From assembly GCA_025453975.1 (NCBI GenBank), contig JALOPI010000019.1:1-60626 (forward strand): a DNA stretch of 60,626 bases, read 5' to 3'. Under the pieces are notes generated by a model. The model saw nothing but the letters and a program-made list of their open reading frames with translations. It was not told the DNA's origin and searched no databases. Positions 36,166 through 44,557 of this stretch are shown here, piece after piece (position 1 is the stretch's first letter; every line of letters starts with the position of its first letter). The translations under genes and the position numbers were made by a program. This DNA is from Syntrophobacteraceae bacterium. Its GTDB lineage: Bacteria; Desulfobacterota; Syntrophobacteria; Syntrophobacterales; Syntrophobacteraceae.

Positions 36166-38211
36166 ATGCATTCGATCATTCTTCTGGCTGGACTGCTGAG
36201 CTCTCGCACCCTGGTGTCGACCATCCTGAGCCTGGCCTTTCTGGCACTCCCGCCCCCTTGCAGCGCTACAGTCGTGGCTGCCCAGGCCTCATCCTTGGAG
36301 CCTTCGACCTTGACGGAGCTCTCCCTCGAACAGCTGATGAATGTCGAAGTCACTTCCGTTTCCAGGAAAGCTCAGAAGATCAGCCATTCGGCCGCGGCGG
36401 TATTCGTCATTACCCGGGAGGACATCAGCCGCACGGGCGCCAGCAACATCCCGGACCTCCTGCGGATGGTGCCGGGGCTCAACGTGGCGCGCATCGATTC
36501 TTCCAAGTGGGCCATTTCCTCTCGAGGGTTCAACGGCCGATTCGCCAACAAGCTCCTGGTCCTCATCGATGGGCGCACGGTGTATGATCCGACCTTTTCG
36601 GGAGTCTTCTGGGACGTGCAGGATACGCTTCTGGAGGATATCGACCGCATCGAAGTGATCCGCGGTCCGGGTGCCACTCTCTGGGGGGCCAATGCCGTCA
36701 ACGGAGTCATCAACGTCATCACTCGGCACTCCAGGGAAACCCGGGGCGGGCTGGTCGTTGGCGGCGGAGGGTCGGAAGAGAGAGGTTTCACGGGACTTCG
36801 ATACGGGGGGCAACTGCTGGAGAACGGCTTCGGACGAGGGTACTTCAAATATTTCGACCGCGGGTCCTTTGAGACCCCCTCCGGCGAGGATGCAGGGGAC
36901 AGCTGGCGGATGTTCCGGGGAGGGGGGCGGTTTGACTGGCAGGGTACGAGCAGGGACGTCCTGACGCTCCAGGGAGATCTCTACGGGGGCGATGAAAACC
37001 AGGTCACCATTTCGCCCAGCTTTGGGTTTCCCTTCAGGGTTTCCAGATCCGACAACACTGAAATCTTCGGCGGCAACCTTCTGGGCCGATGGCAGCGCGA
37101 GCTGTCGGATAATTCGGATTTCGCCTTTCAGGTCTACTACGACCGAACCGAGCGGAAAAACCTGCAGCTGGACCTGAGCCTCGATGTCCTCGACCTGGAT
37201 TTTCAGCACCGATGGAAGGCTGGAAGTCGCCACGACATCATTTGGGGAGTGGGGTACCGTCACTACCAGGACAGTGTGGTGGGTGATGCGGAAATCCAGT
37301 TCGACAAGGAGCACCGCAATGCCTGCCGGCTGGGATTCTTCGTGCAGGACGAGATCTCGCTCATCGACGACCGTCTGTCCTGCCTGGTGGGGACGAAGCT
37401 GGAGCAGAATTCCTTCTCGGGCTTCGAGATCCAGCCCAACCTCCGCCTGCTCTGGTCTCCCCATCCCGAGCATTCCTTTTGGGGTGCCATTTCCAGGGCT
37501 GTTCGGACTCCATCCCGTGGCGAGCTGGACGCCGGGTTCCTCCAGCGCGTCCTTCCGGGTCCGGTGCCGACCCTGGTCATCCTCACCGGCAACGAGGACT
37601 TCCAGTCCGAGGAGCTGACGGCCTATGAGCTGGGCTACCGCTGGAGGCTGTCGTCTTCCTTCTCCCTCGATGTGGCCGCTTTCCATAACGAGTACTCCCA
37701 TCTCCGCACCTTCGAGACGGGCAGCCCCGTATTCATTCGCGACGCTTTCGTCATACCCGTTCAGGCTGCCAATGAAATGGATGGAGCGACCCATGGCGTG
37801 GAGGTCGTGGCGGATTGGCACGCGGCTTCCTGGTGGCACCTCCAGGCAGGTTATACGTTTCTGAAGATTCAGCTGAGCCCCACGGGAGACAGCAATGACG
37901 CGACAGCCATGCTCGCCGAAGGGGAGAGCCCCCAGCATCAGTTCTCCCTTCGATCGATGATGAGCTTCCCCCACAACGTCCAGGTCGACGGCTGGCTGCG
38001 CTATGTCGACGCTTTGCCGACGGGGGGGATCCCGTCCTACATCACGCTGGACACGAGACTGGCCTGGCGGCCGCATCCCAGCCTGGAGCTGGCCATCGTG
38101 GGGCAAAATCTTCTGGACGACAGCCATCCGGAATTCTCGGCCGAAATCCTGGATACCCTCACCACGGAGGTTCCTCGATCGGTCTATGGCAAAATCACCT
38201 GGCAGTTTTGA
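36166..38211 (+). CDS. TonB-dependent outer membrane receptor
   Basis: 681 residues. Signal peptide (LVSTILSLAFLALPPP), then LTELSLEQLMNVEVTSVSRK, an N-terminal stretch typical of the receptor group that travels with YfiR-like proteins. Plug domain: VFVITREDISRTGASNIPDLL, PGLNVARID, SSRGFNGRFANKLLVLIDGR, IEVIRGPGATLWGANAVNGV. Beta-barrel to a terminal Phe (SVYGKITWQF). Energy-dependent uptake of an unknown ligand. A G-rich stretch serves as ribosome binding site. No TonB/ExbBD here. Confidence 0.94.
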   Translation: MHSIILLAGLLSSRTLVSTILSLAFLALPPPCSATVVAAQASSLEPSTLTELSLEQLMNVEVTSVSRKAQKISHSAAAVFVITREDISRTGASNIPDLLRMVPGLNVARIDSSKWAISSRGFNGRFANKLLVLIDGRTVYDPTFSGVFWDVQDTLLEDIDRIEVIRGPGATLWGANAVNGVINVITRHSRETRGGLVVGGGGSEERGFTGLRYGGQLLENGFGRGYFKYFDRGSFETPSGEDAGDSWRMFRGGGRFDWQGTSRDVLTLQGDLYGGDENQVTISPSFGFPFRVSRSDNTEIFGGNLLGRWQRELSDNSDFAFQVYYDRTERKNLQLDLSLDVLDLDFQHRWKAGSRHDIIWGVGYRHYQDSVVGDAEIQFDKEHRNACRLGFFVQDEISLIDDRLSCLVGTKLEQNSFSGFEIQPNLRLLWSPHPEHSFWGAISRAVRTPSRGELDAGFLQRVLPGPVPTLVILTGNEDFQSEELTAYELGYRWRLSSSFSLDVAAFHNEYSHLRTFETGSPVFIRDAFVIPVQAANEMDGATHGVEVVADWHAASWWHLQAGYTFLKIQLSPTGDSNDATAMLAEGESPQHQFSLRSMMSFPHNVQVDGWLRYVDALPTGGIPSYITLDTRLAWRPHPSLELAIVGQNLLDDSHPEFSAEILDTLTTEVPRSVYGKITWQF

Positions 38212-38216
38212 ATCGA

Positions 38217-38828
38217 ATGGGCAACCGGTCGATGAAGTCCACGGCTTCTGATCCCTCGCTCAGCCGAAGACCGGCCCGGGAATGGCTGGCGTTCGTGACT
38301 GGCACTGTGCTGGCGGTCCTGCTCCTGGCCGGACCGGGCTCGGCTGCGGCGCAAGCCGGGTCTGAAGGCGAATATTCGATCAAGGCGGCTTTTCTCTATA
38401 ACTTCGCGAAGTTTGCTGAATGGCCCCCATCCGTTTTCGATGACGCCAGCGGTCCTCTCGTCATATGCGTGCTGGGACCTGACCCTTTTGGAAGCGCACT
38501 GGATGAGATCGAGGGGAAAGGCGTGGGACGGAGAGCCATATCGATCCGACGGGTCCGGTCGCCCCGGGAGATCGGCCAGTGCCACATTGTGTTCATCAGC
38601 AATGCCCTGGCTGCCGAAGCCCGGACGATCTGCGGCGCCCTGGGCCAGGCCCCGGTCCTGACCGTCAGCGACATCGACGGCTTTGCACAAACCGGCGGCA
38701 TGATCGGCCTCACCACCGTGGATAACCGGATCCGTTTCCAGATCAACCTCAAGGCTGCCGAAAACGCCGGATTGAAGCTCAGCTCCCAATTGCTCAAACT
38801 GGCCACCATCGTGGAATCCTCACCCTGA
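38217..38828 (+). CDS. YfiR-family (DUF4154) periplasmic protein
   Basis: About 203 residues. Arg-rich start, hydrophobic signal (FVTGTVLAVLLLAGPGSAAAQA), then the DUF4154 pattern: EYSIKAAFLYNFAKFAEWP, ICVLGPDPFGSALD, CHIVFISNALAAEA, VLTVSDIDGFAQTGGMIGL, NRIRFQINLKAAENAGLKLSSQLLKLA. In Pseudomonas YfiR restrains a diguanylate cyclase; elsewhere it pairs with histidine kinases or GGDEF proteins. Here it follows the receptor by 5 bases and no signalling enzyme follows it. A TTG at 38208 is an alternative start. Confidence 0.9.
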   Translation: MGNRSMKSTASDPSLSRRPAREWLAFVTGTVLAVLLLAGPGSAAAQAGSEGEYSIKAAFLYNFAKFAEWPPSVFDDASGPLVICVLGPDPFGSALDEIEGKGVGRRAISIRRVRSPREIGQCHIVFISNALAAEARTICGALGQAPVLTVSDIDGFAQTGGMIGLTTVDNRIRFQINLKAAENAGLKLSSQLLKLATIVESSP

Positions 38829-39138
38829 GAATGGGCTCCAGGTGGCCAGGAAATGTAAAGCTTCCCGCCCCGCAGCCCGCCGAGCGCCCCGACTTTCCCC
38901 TCCCGTGCCGCCACCGCTCCCAAGTTTCCGTACAGCATAACCAGCCCGTTGGGGAGGCGGGGAGCGAGCCCGCATCCTAGCTACCGGTGAGAGGCTCCCA
39001 TCCTGCCGCCCGTCATCCCCGTTGGAGGGGGCCCTTGGCGGCAAGCCCCTTCGGTTGAAAAGGCCCTCTTGAGTGTTATACTATGTTCGAATCAGTATTC
39101 ATGCGCTTTTGCAGCTTCAGACCCCGGAAAGGCCCACA
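38829..39138 (+). promoter_or_regulatory. intergenic region with promoter of the clpX-like/ahb operon
   Basis: Within this gap, TTGAAA (39055-39060), 16-base spacer, TATACT (39077-39082) is a strong sigma-70-type promoter. The start point near 39089 excludes the upstream ATG at 39073 and supports 39139 as the translation start. The rest of the gap is GC-rich and shows nothing I recognise. Confidence 0.7.
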
Positions 39139-40950
39139 ATGGCTGATGACTCCCACAAGATTCCCAACCAGGAAGAGCTCGAGAAGGAGCTGAGCGATTA
39201 CCTTTCCAAGAAATACGGGTACCGGATCAAGGTGATTTCTCCCACGATGCTGCCACAGGGACGCGACTCCCAGGAGGACACGAAGGGGCCCGCTGGAATC
39301 GATCGTATACGGTTTGAGATGAAGCCCGAGGAGCTGGAGGCCTACCTGAGCCAGTATGTCATCAAGCAGGACGAGGCCAAGGCTGTCCTGGCCACCAAGA
39401 TCTGCACTCACTACAACCGCATCAGAAAGCAGAATCGAAAAGCTGCAGCCGACCCCGCTCGGACGGTGGGACGCATCAAGAATAACATCCTGCTTCTGGG
39501 ACCCACGGGTGTCGGCAAGACTTACCTCATCAAGCTCATTGCCCAGAAGCTCGGCGTCCCCTTCGTGAAGGGGGATGCAACCAAGTTCAGCGAGACCGGC
39601 TATGTGGGCGGAGATGTGGAGGACCTGGTTCGTGAGCTCGTCATGGAAGCCGATGACGACCTGGAGCTGGCCCAGTACGGGATCATCTACATCGACGAAA
39701 TCGACAAAATCGCAGCATCGAGCCATTTTCTCGGCCCCGACGTTTCCCGTGCCGGCGTTCAGCGGGCGCTGCTGAAGCCCATGGAGGAGACGGAGGTGGA
39801 CCTGAAGGTTCCCCACGATCCCATTTCCCAGCTCCAGGCCCTGGAGAGCTACCGCAAGACGGGAAAGCGGGAGAAGCGGACCGTGAGCACCCGCAACATT
39901 TTGTTCATCATGAGTGGAGCATTCAACGGGCTGGCCCCCATCGTGAAAAAGCGGCTTCAGAGTCAGGAGATCGGCTTCGCGGCTCAGATTCAGAGCAAGG
40001 GGGATGAACAGGGGTTCAATCGCCTGGCCAAGGCCGAGGATCTCATCGCCTTCGGCTTCGAAAGCGAGTTCGTCGGTCGCATCCCCGTCATCGCCGTGCT
40101 CGAGGCCCTGGAGGTGGATGACCTGTACCAGATCCTGAGGAACCCCAACAACCCCATCGTCCTGGCAAAGAAGGAGGATTTTCGCAGCTACGGCATCGAC
40201 CTCCAGTTCGACGACCAGGCTTTGCGCATGCTCGCCGGGCTCGCTTACAGGGAGAAGACGGGGGCCAGGGGCCTCGTCAGTGTCATCGAGCGCGTGCTGC
40301 TGCAGTATGAAAAGAAGCTGCCCAGCACCAGCATCCCCTTTGTGGTGGTGACTCCGGAGGTGGTGGACCATCCCCAGGCGGAGCTGGACCAGATTCTGTC
40401 GCAGCCCGAGTCCCCCGAGCGCCTGGCTTCATACCGCGAAATCCTCAACGAGGAAAAATCCAGGATTTACAAGCAGATCGTTCAGAAATCCCATTACATC
40501 GGCAGTTACCCCCTCGTCTTCACCCCCGAGCGGGTGGATACAGCCCTTGACCACCACATCCGCACGGATCAGGCCATCGAGGCCATCTTCGACGATATCA
40601 TCCTCCTCTACAACCAGGTGCGCGTATTCGAGGACGATTTCCGCGAGAAGCACGGACTGGAAGTCCATTATGATGAAGAGGCCGTCAACGAGATCATCCG
40701 GAAGGCACTGCAGCGGGAGCTGACTGCCATGTCCCTGTGCAGGGAGCTTTCGGCCGACTTCGACTATGGATTCAAGCTCATCCATGAGCGCAGCGGCCAG
40801 AAGCGGTTCGTTCTGACCAAGCAATCCGTCATCCAGCCCGATGCCTACCTGGACGAGCTGATCCGCGAGCATTACCGCGACTTCCCGTTCGGCACATCCG
40901 ATATCGACACTCGTAAAGATTCACAGAAAGACAGGAGCAGTGACTCATGA
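39139..40950 (+). CDS. ClpX-like AAA+ ATPase with extended C-terminus
   Basis: 603 residues from MADDSHKIPNQ. No N-terminal zinc-finger domain. AAA+ core: Walker A GPTGVGKT (121-128), pore loop GYVGGD (154-159), Walker B IIYIDEID (182-189), sensor region GFESEFVGRIPVI. IGF is kept at 278-280 (QEIGFAAQIQ), where ClpX has its ClpP-docking loop. The ClpX-type C-domain ends near residue 425; about 180 further residues follow, of which AVNEIIRKALQRELTAMSLCRE... resembles a second, degenerate C-domain. Its TGA overlaps the ahbC ATG (ATGA), so it is translationally coupled to heme biosynthesis genes. GGAAAGG precedes the start. Role unproven. Confidence 0.88.
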   Translation: MADDSHKIPNQEELEKELSDYLSKKYGYRIKVISPTMLPQGRDSQEDTKGPAGIDRIRFEMKPEELEAYLSQYVIKQDEAKAVLATKICTHYNRIRKQNRKAAADPARTVGRIKNNILLLGPTGVGKTYLIKLIAQKLGVPFVKGDATKFSETGYVGGDVEDLVRELVMEADDDLELAQYGIIYIDEIDKIAASSHFLGPDVSRAGVQRALLKPMEETEVDLKVPHDPISQLQALESYRKTGKREKRTVSTRNILFIMSGAFNGLAPIVKKRLQSQEIGFAAQIQSKGDEQGFNRLAKAEDLIAFGFESEFVGRIPVIAVLEALEVDDLYQILRNPNNPIVLAKKEDFRSYGIDLQFDDQALRMLAGLAYREKTGARGLVSVIERVLLQYEKKLPSTSIPFVVVTPEVVDHPQAELDQILSQPESPERLASYREILNEEKSRIYKQIVQKSHYIGSYPLVFTPERVDTALDHHIRTDQAIEAIFDDIILLYNQVRVFEDDFREKHGLEVHYDEEAVNEIIRKALQRELTAMSLCRELSADFDYGFKLIHERSGQKRFVLTKQSVIQPDAYLDELIREHYRDFPFGTSDIDTRKDSQKDRSSDS

Positions 40951-42140
40951 TAGGTATTTCAAAGCTTTACTGCGGAACCGTTGAGCCATCGGATGCCCTC
41001 CGATACGGGCGGCAGAGCGGCCTGCTCCCCTCCCATCTGCTGCAGTTTTCCGCGGACAAGAAGCCGGTAGTGGTTTGGAACGCCACGCGCCGGTGCAATC
41101 TCAAGTGCATCCACTGCTACGCCCACGCCAAGGACCAGCCTTCGCCCGATGAGCTCTCCACGGAGGAAGGCAAGCTGCTCCTGGACGACCTGGCCCGGTT
41201 CGGCACCCCGGTAGTCCTGTTTTCAGGCGGGGAGCCCCTCATGCGCCCTGACCTGGTCGAGCTGGCGGATTACGCCGTCGGCAAGGGCATGCGCGCCGTC
41301 ATCTCCACCAACGGAACCCTCATCACTCCTGAGGTGGCCCAATCGCTCAAGGCTGTGGGCCTCTCTTACGTCGGGATCAGCCTGGACGGGCTCGAGGCGG
41401 TGAACGACCGGTTCCGGGGTGTCAAGGGCGCCTTTCGCATGGCCATGGAGGGGATCGAGGCCTGCCAGCGGGCCGGCATCAAGGTCGGACTGCGGTTCAC
41501 CATGAACCGCTTCAACGCGGGAGAGATTCCCTCGGTCTTCGACCTCCTGGAGCGGCAGGAGATTCCGCGGGTCTGTTTCTACCACCTGGTTTATGCCGGG
41601 CGAGGCAGCAAGCTCATCGAGGAGGACCTCTCCCACGAGGAGACGCGGAATGCCGTGGATCTGATCATGGATCGAACCCGGGATCTGCACCTTCGTGGCC
41701 AGCCCAAGGAGGTCCTGACCGTTGACAATCATGCCGACGGGCCGTATGTGTACCTGCGGCTCCTGAAGGAGGCTTCCAGCCGGGCTCCCGAAGTCCTGGA
41801 GCTTCTCAAGATGAACGAGGGCAACAGCTCGGGGCGCGGGATCGGCTGCGTGAGCTGGGACGGAGCCGTGCACGCCGACCAGTTCTGGCGGCATTATTCT
41901 TTCGGCAATGTCCGTCAGCGACCCTTCAGTCAGATCTGGAGCGACCTTTCCAACGAGCTGATGATGAAGCTCAAGGACAAGAAGTCCCACGTCAAGGGCC
42001 GCTGCGCCCTGTGCCGCTGGCTCGACGTGTGCGGAGGCAACTTCCGGGTCCGCTCGGAAGCCGCCACGGGGGACCTTTGGGCCCCGGACCCAGCCTGCTA
42101 CCTCACCGACGAAGAGATCGGGCTCGCGGCTGGACGGTGA
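40947..42140 (+). CDS. ahbC: 12,18-didecarboxysiroheme deacetylase (radical SAM)
   Basis: 397 residues beginning [21 protein letters not shown], the characteristic AhbC start. Radical SAM cluster CNLKCIHC (Cys50, Cys54, Cys57), GGEP at [10 protein letters not shown], and a C-terminal SPASM-type Cys set ([12 protein letters not shown] ... PAC) for a second [4Fe-4S] cluster. Removes acetate side chains of didecarboxysiroheme to give Fe-coproporphyrin in the siroheme-dependent heme pathway of sulfate reducers and archaea. ahbA/B are not in the window. Confidence 0.93.
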   Translation: MIGISKLYCGTVEPSDALRYGRQSGLLPSHLLQFSADKKPVVVWNATRRCNLKCIHCYAHAKDQPSPDELSTEEGKLLLDDLARFGTPVVLFSGGEPLMRPDLVELADYAVGKGMRAVISTNGTLITPEVAQSLKAVGLSYVGISLDGLEAVNDRFRGVKGAFRMAMEGIEACQRAGIKVGLRFTMNRFNAGEIPSVFDLLERQEIPRVCFYHLVYAGRGSKLIEEDLSHEETRNAVDLIMDRTRDLHLRGQPKEVLTVDNHADGPYVYLRLLKEASSRAPEVLELLKMNEGNSSGRGIGCVSWDGAVHADQFWRHYSFGNVRQRPFSQIWSDLSNELMMKLKDKKSHVKGRCALCRWLDVCGGNFRVRSEAATGDLWAPDPACYLTDEEIGLAAGR

Positions 42141-42198
42141 TCCGATCCCTCAATGCCTCGTAACCCCATCCCAGTCCGAAAAGAGGAGAAGGTCTCCC

Positions 42199-43179
42199 AT
42201 GCATTTTCCCCACTATCGGCCCAGAAGGTTCCGAAGAAGCGAGAACCTGCGCAGAATGATCCGCGAGACATCCCTAGGAGTGGACCAGCTGGTCTATCCC
42301 CTGTTCGTCGCTCCGGGTACCGGCGTCAAGAATCCGGTGTCGTCCATGCCGGGGGTTTACCAGCATTCGGCGGACACTCTGCTCCATGAGATCGAATCCG
42401 TGGTGGAGCTGAACATTCCGGGGATACTCCTCTTCGGCCTTCCCAGTCGCAAGGACCCAGTGGGCAGCGAGGCCTACGACGAGAAGGGCGTGGTGCAGGA
42501 GGCGGTGCGCGCCATCAAGACCAGGTTTCCCCAGCTGGTCGTCATCACCGACGTCTGCCTCTGTGAATACACCAGTCACGGCCATTGCGGCGTTCTCAAG
42601 GGGCAGGAGGTTGAAAACGACCCCACCCTCGAGCTCCTGGCCAGGAGCGCCCTCTCCCATGCCGAGGCCGGAGCGGACGTCGTGGCGCCCTCGGACATGA
42701 TGGACGGCCGGGTGGGGTTCATCCGGGACGCCCTGGATGAAGCCGGCTTCGATCAAGTGGGCATTCTGGCCTACTCGGCCAAGTACTGCTCGGCGTTCTA
42801 CGGCCCTTTTCGGGAAGCCGCCGAATCGGCCCCCCAGTTCGGCGACCGGCGAGCCTACCAGATGGATCCGGCCAACTCCGACGAAGCCATCCGCGAAGTG
42901 AGCCTGGACCTGGAGGAAGGTGCCGACATGGTCATGGTGAAGCCCGCCCTGCCCTACCTGGACATCATCCGGAGGATCAAGGAAGAGTTCGAATGGCCGG
43001 TGGCTGCCTATAATGTGAGTGGCGAGTACTCCATGATCAAGGCAGCGGCAGCCAACGGCTGGCTGGACGAAACGCGCGTGATGATGGAAACGCTGACGGC
43101 CATACGCCGGGCCGGGGCCGACCTGATCCTGACCTATTTTGCCAAGGATGCGGCCCGCGTGCTCCTGGACCGGGAGTGA
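42199..43179 (+). CDS. hemB: delta-aminolevulinic acid dehydratase (porphobilinogen synthase)
   Basis: 326 residues. Schiff-base lysines Lys195 ([11 protein letters not shown]) and Lys248 ([10 protein letters not shown]) and the zinc cysteines Cys120, Cys122, Cys130 ([13 protein letters not shown]) are all present, so this is the Zn-type enzyme. Condenses two ALA to porphobilinogen. GAGGAGAAGG ribosome binding site. Placed between ahbC and ahbD, so early and late tetrapyrrole steps share an operon. Confidence 0.97.
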   Translation: MHFPHYRPRRFRRSENLRRMIRETSLGVDQLVYPLFVAPGTGVKNPVSSMPGVYQHSADTLLHEIESVVELNIPGILLFGLPSRKDPVGSEAYDEKGVVQEAVRAIKTRFPQLVVITDVCLCEYTSHGHCGVLKGQEVENDPTLELLARSALSHAEAGADVVAPSDMMDGRVGFIRDALDEAGFDQVGILAYSAKYCSAFYGPFREAAESAPQFGDRRAYQMDPANSDEAIREVSLDLEEGADMVMVKPALPYLDIIRRIKEEFEWPVAAYNVSGEYSMIKAAAANGWLDETRVMMETLTAIRRAGADLILTYFAKDAARVLLDRE

Positions 43180-43256
43180 GGGTTTTGGGTCGCAGGAGAA
43201 TGTATCAGCCGATGGGGCCGTCGGATTTCGAAGGTTAAAATCGAGGAAGGATATAC

Positions 43257-44402
43257 ATGGAGCTGAAGCAAGGGGGAGGGCATCCGGCCGGAGGGGATGA
43301 GTCTGCCGCGCGGCGCCATCCCGCGAGGCATCCGGACCGGGGCGACGGCGCTCCGGAGCTGCGCCTGGTGGCCTGGGAGGTGACGCGCACATGCAATCTG
43401 GCGTGCGTCCACTGCAGGGCCGCGGCACTGGACCGACCCTACGAAAACGAGCTTTCCACGGCCGAGTGCCGGGCCTTTCTCGACGAGGTGGCCTCCTTCG
43501 CCAAGCCCATCATCATCCTGACGGGGGGTGAGCCCCTCCTCCGCTCCGACATCTTCGAGATCGCCGCCTACGGCCACCAGAAAGGCTTGAGGATGACCAT
43601 GGCGGTGAACGGGACGCTCCTGACCCGGGACGTGGCCCGCAAGATGATCGAGTCCGGGATTCAGCGCATCAGCATCAGTCTGGACGGGGCATCGGCGGAG
43701 ACCCACGACCGCTTTCGTCAGGTCCAGGGAGCCTTCCAGGGGGCTCTCCACGGCGTGGCCAGCGCCCGGGCCGCGGACCTCGATTTCCAGATCAACACGA
43801 CCATCACCCGGCTCAACCTGCACGAGCTTCCCGCCATCCAGGAACTGGCTGTCTCCCTCGGCTCGGTCGCCCACCATATTTTCCTTCTGGTTCCCATGGG
43901 AAGAGGCAGGGAGATCGAGGAGCAGGCCATCAGCGCCGTGGATTACGAGAAAACGCTCCACTGGTTCTACGAACAGCGGCAGCGCGTCCCCCTGCAGCTC
44001 AAGGCCACCTGCGCTCCGCACTACTACCGGATCCTTCGAGAGCGATCCCGGTCCGAAGGCCTCGATGTGACCTTCGAGAGCCACGGGCTGGACGCCGTCA
44101 CTCGGGGGTGCCTGGGAGGGGTCGGGTTTGCCTTCGTTTCCCATGTGGGTCAGGTCCAGCCCTGCGGATACCTCGAGCTGGATTGCGGGAACATCCGTGA
44201 GAAGCCGTTTCGGGAAATCTGGGAGCGGTCGCCCGTGTTCCTGAGCCTTCGGGATTTCAAGCAATACGAAGGAAAGTGCGGACGCTGCAAATACGTGCGG
44301 GTCTGCGGCGGTTGCCGTGCCAGAGCCTACGAAGCCACCGGAAGCTACCTGGCCCCGGAGCCCCTGTGTCTGTATGAGCCGCCTGGGGCTCCAGTACGTT
44401 GA
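43257..44402 (+). CDS. ahbD: Fe-coproporphyrin III oxidative decarboxylase / heme synthase (radical SAM)
   Basis: 381 residues. Radical SAM motif CNLACVHC (Cys46, Cys50, Cys53), GGEP at ILTGGEPLLRSD, and a C-terminal auxiliary-cluster Cys set (CGRCKYVRVCGGCRARAY ... LC). Sequence and context match AhbD, which converts two propionates of Fe-coproporphyrin III to vinyl groups, yielding heme b. AGGAAGG ribosome binding site. Last gene of the operon, ending at an 18-bp palindrome. Confidence 0.92.
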   Translation: MELKQGGGHPAGGDESAARRHPARHPDRGDGAPELRLVAWEVTRTCNLACVHCRAAALDRPYENELSTAECRAFLDEVASFAKPIIILTGGEPLLRSDIFEIAAYGHQKGLRMTMAVNGTLLTRDVARKMIESGIQRISISLDGASAETHDRFRQVQGAFQGALHGVASARAADLDFQINTTITRLNLHELPAIQELAVSLGSVAHHIFLLVPMGRGREIEEQAISAVDYEKTLHWFYEQRQRVPLQLKATCAPHYYRILRERSRSEGLDVTFESHGLDAVTRGCLGGVGFAFVSHVGQVQPCGYLELDCGNIREKPFREIWERSPVFLSLRDFKQYEGKCGRCKYVRVCGGCRARAYEATGSYLAPEPLCLYEPPGAPVR

Positions 44403-44502
44403 GACCTGGCCCACAATCCTCGGAATGCCCGCGATTCGGGCAGTGATAAGCTCCGCCCGGCCGAATCGATTCCCAGCACCGACGAGAGAAATGAAGGGTA
44501 CG

Positions 44503-44542
44503 AATCGACGCAGGCAGGCTGAGCAGCCTGCCTGCGTCGATT
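44503..44542. terminator. 18-bp perfect inverted repeat between convergent genes
   Basis: AATCGACGCAGGCAGGCT (44503-44520), loop GAGC, then the exact complement AGCCTGCCTGCGTCGATT (44525-44542). It lies between convergent ahbD and the DUF1573 gene and most likely ends transcription from both sides. No T-run is present on either strand, so it is unusual for an intrinsic terminator. Confidence 0.65.
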
Positions 44543-44557
44543 ACAGCCCGAGGTGTC

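Noticed and set aside
39073..39138. N-terminal extension of the ClpX-like protein to 39073
   Set aside because: The region overlaps the -10 box of a strong promoter and lacks a ribosome binding site; ATG 39139 has one.
42153..42389. 78-aa open frame at the start of hemB
   Set aside because: Out-of-frame shadow over the hemB start; no family resemblance.
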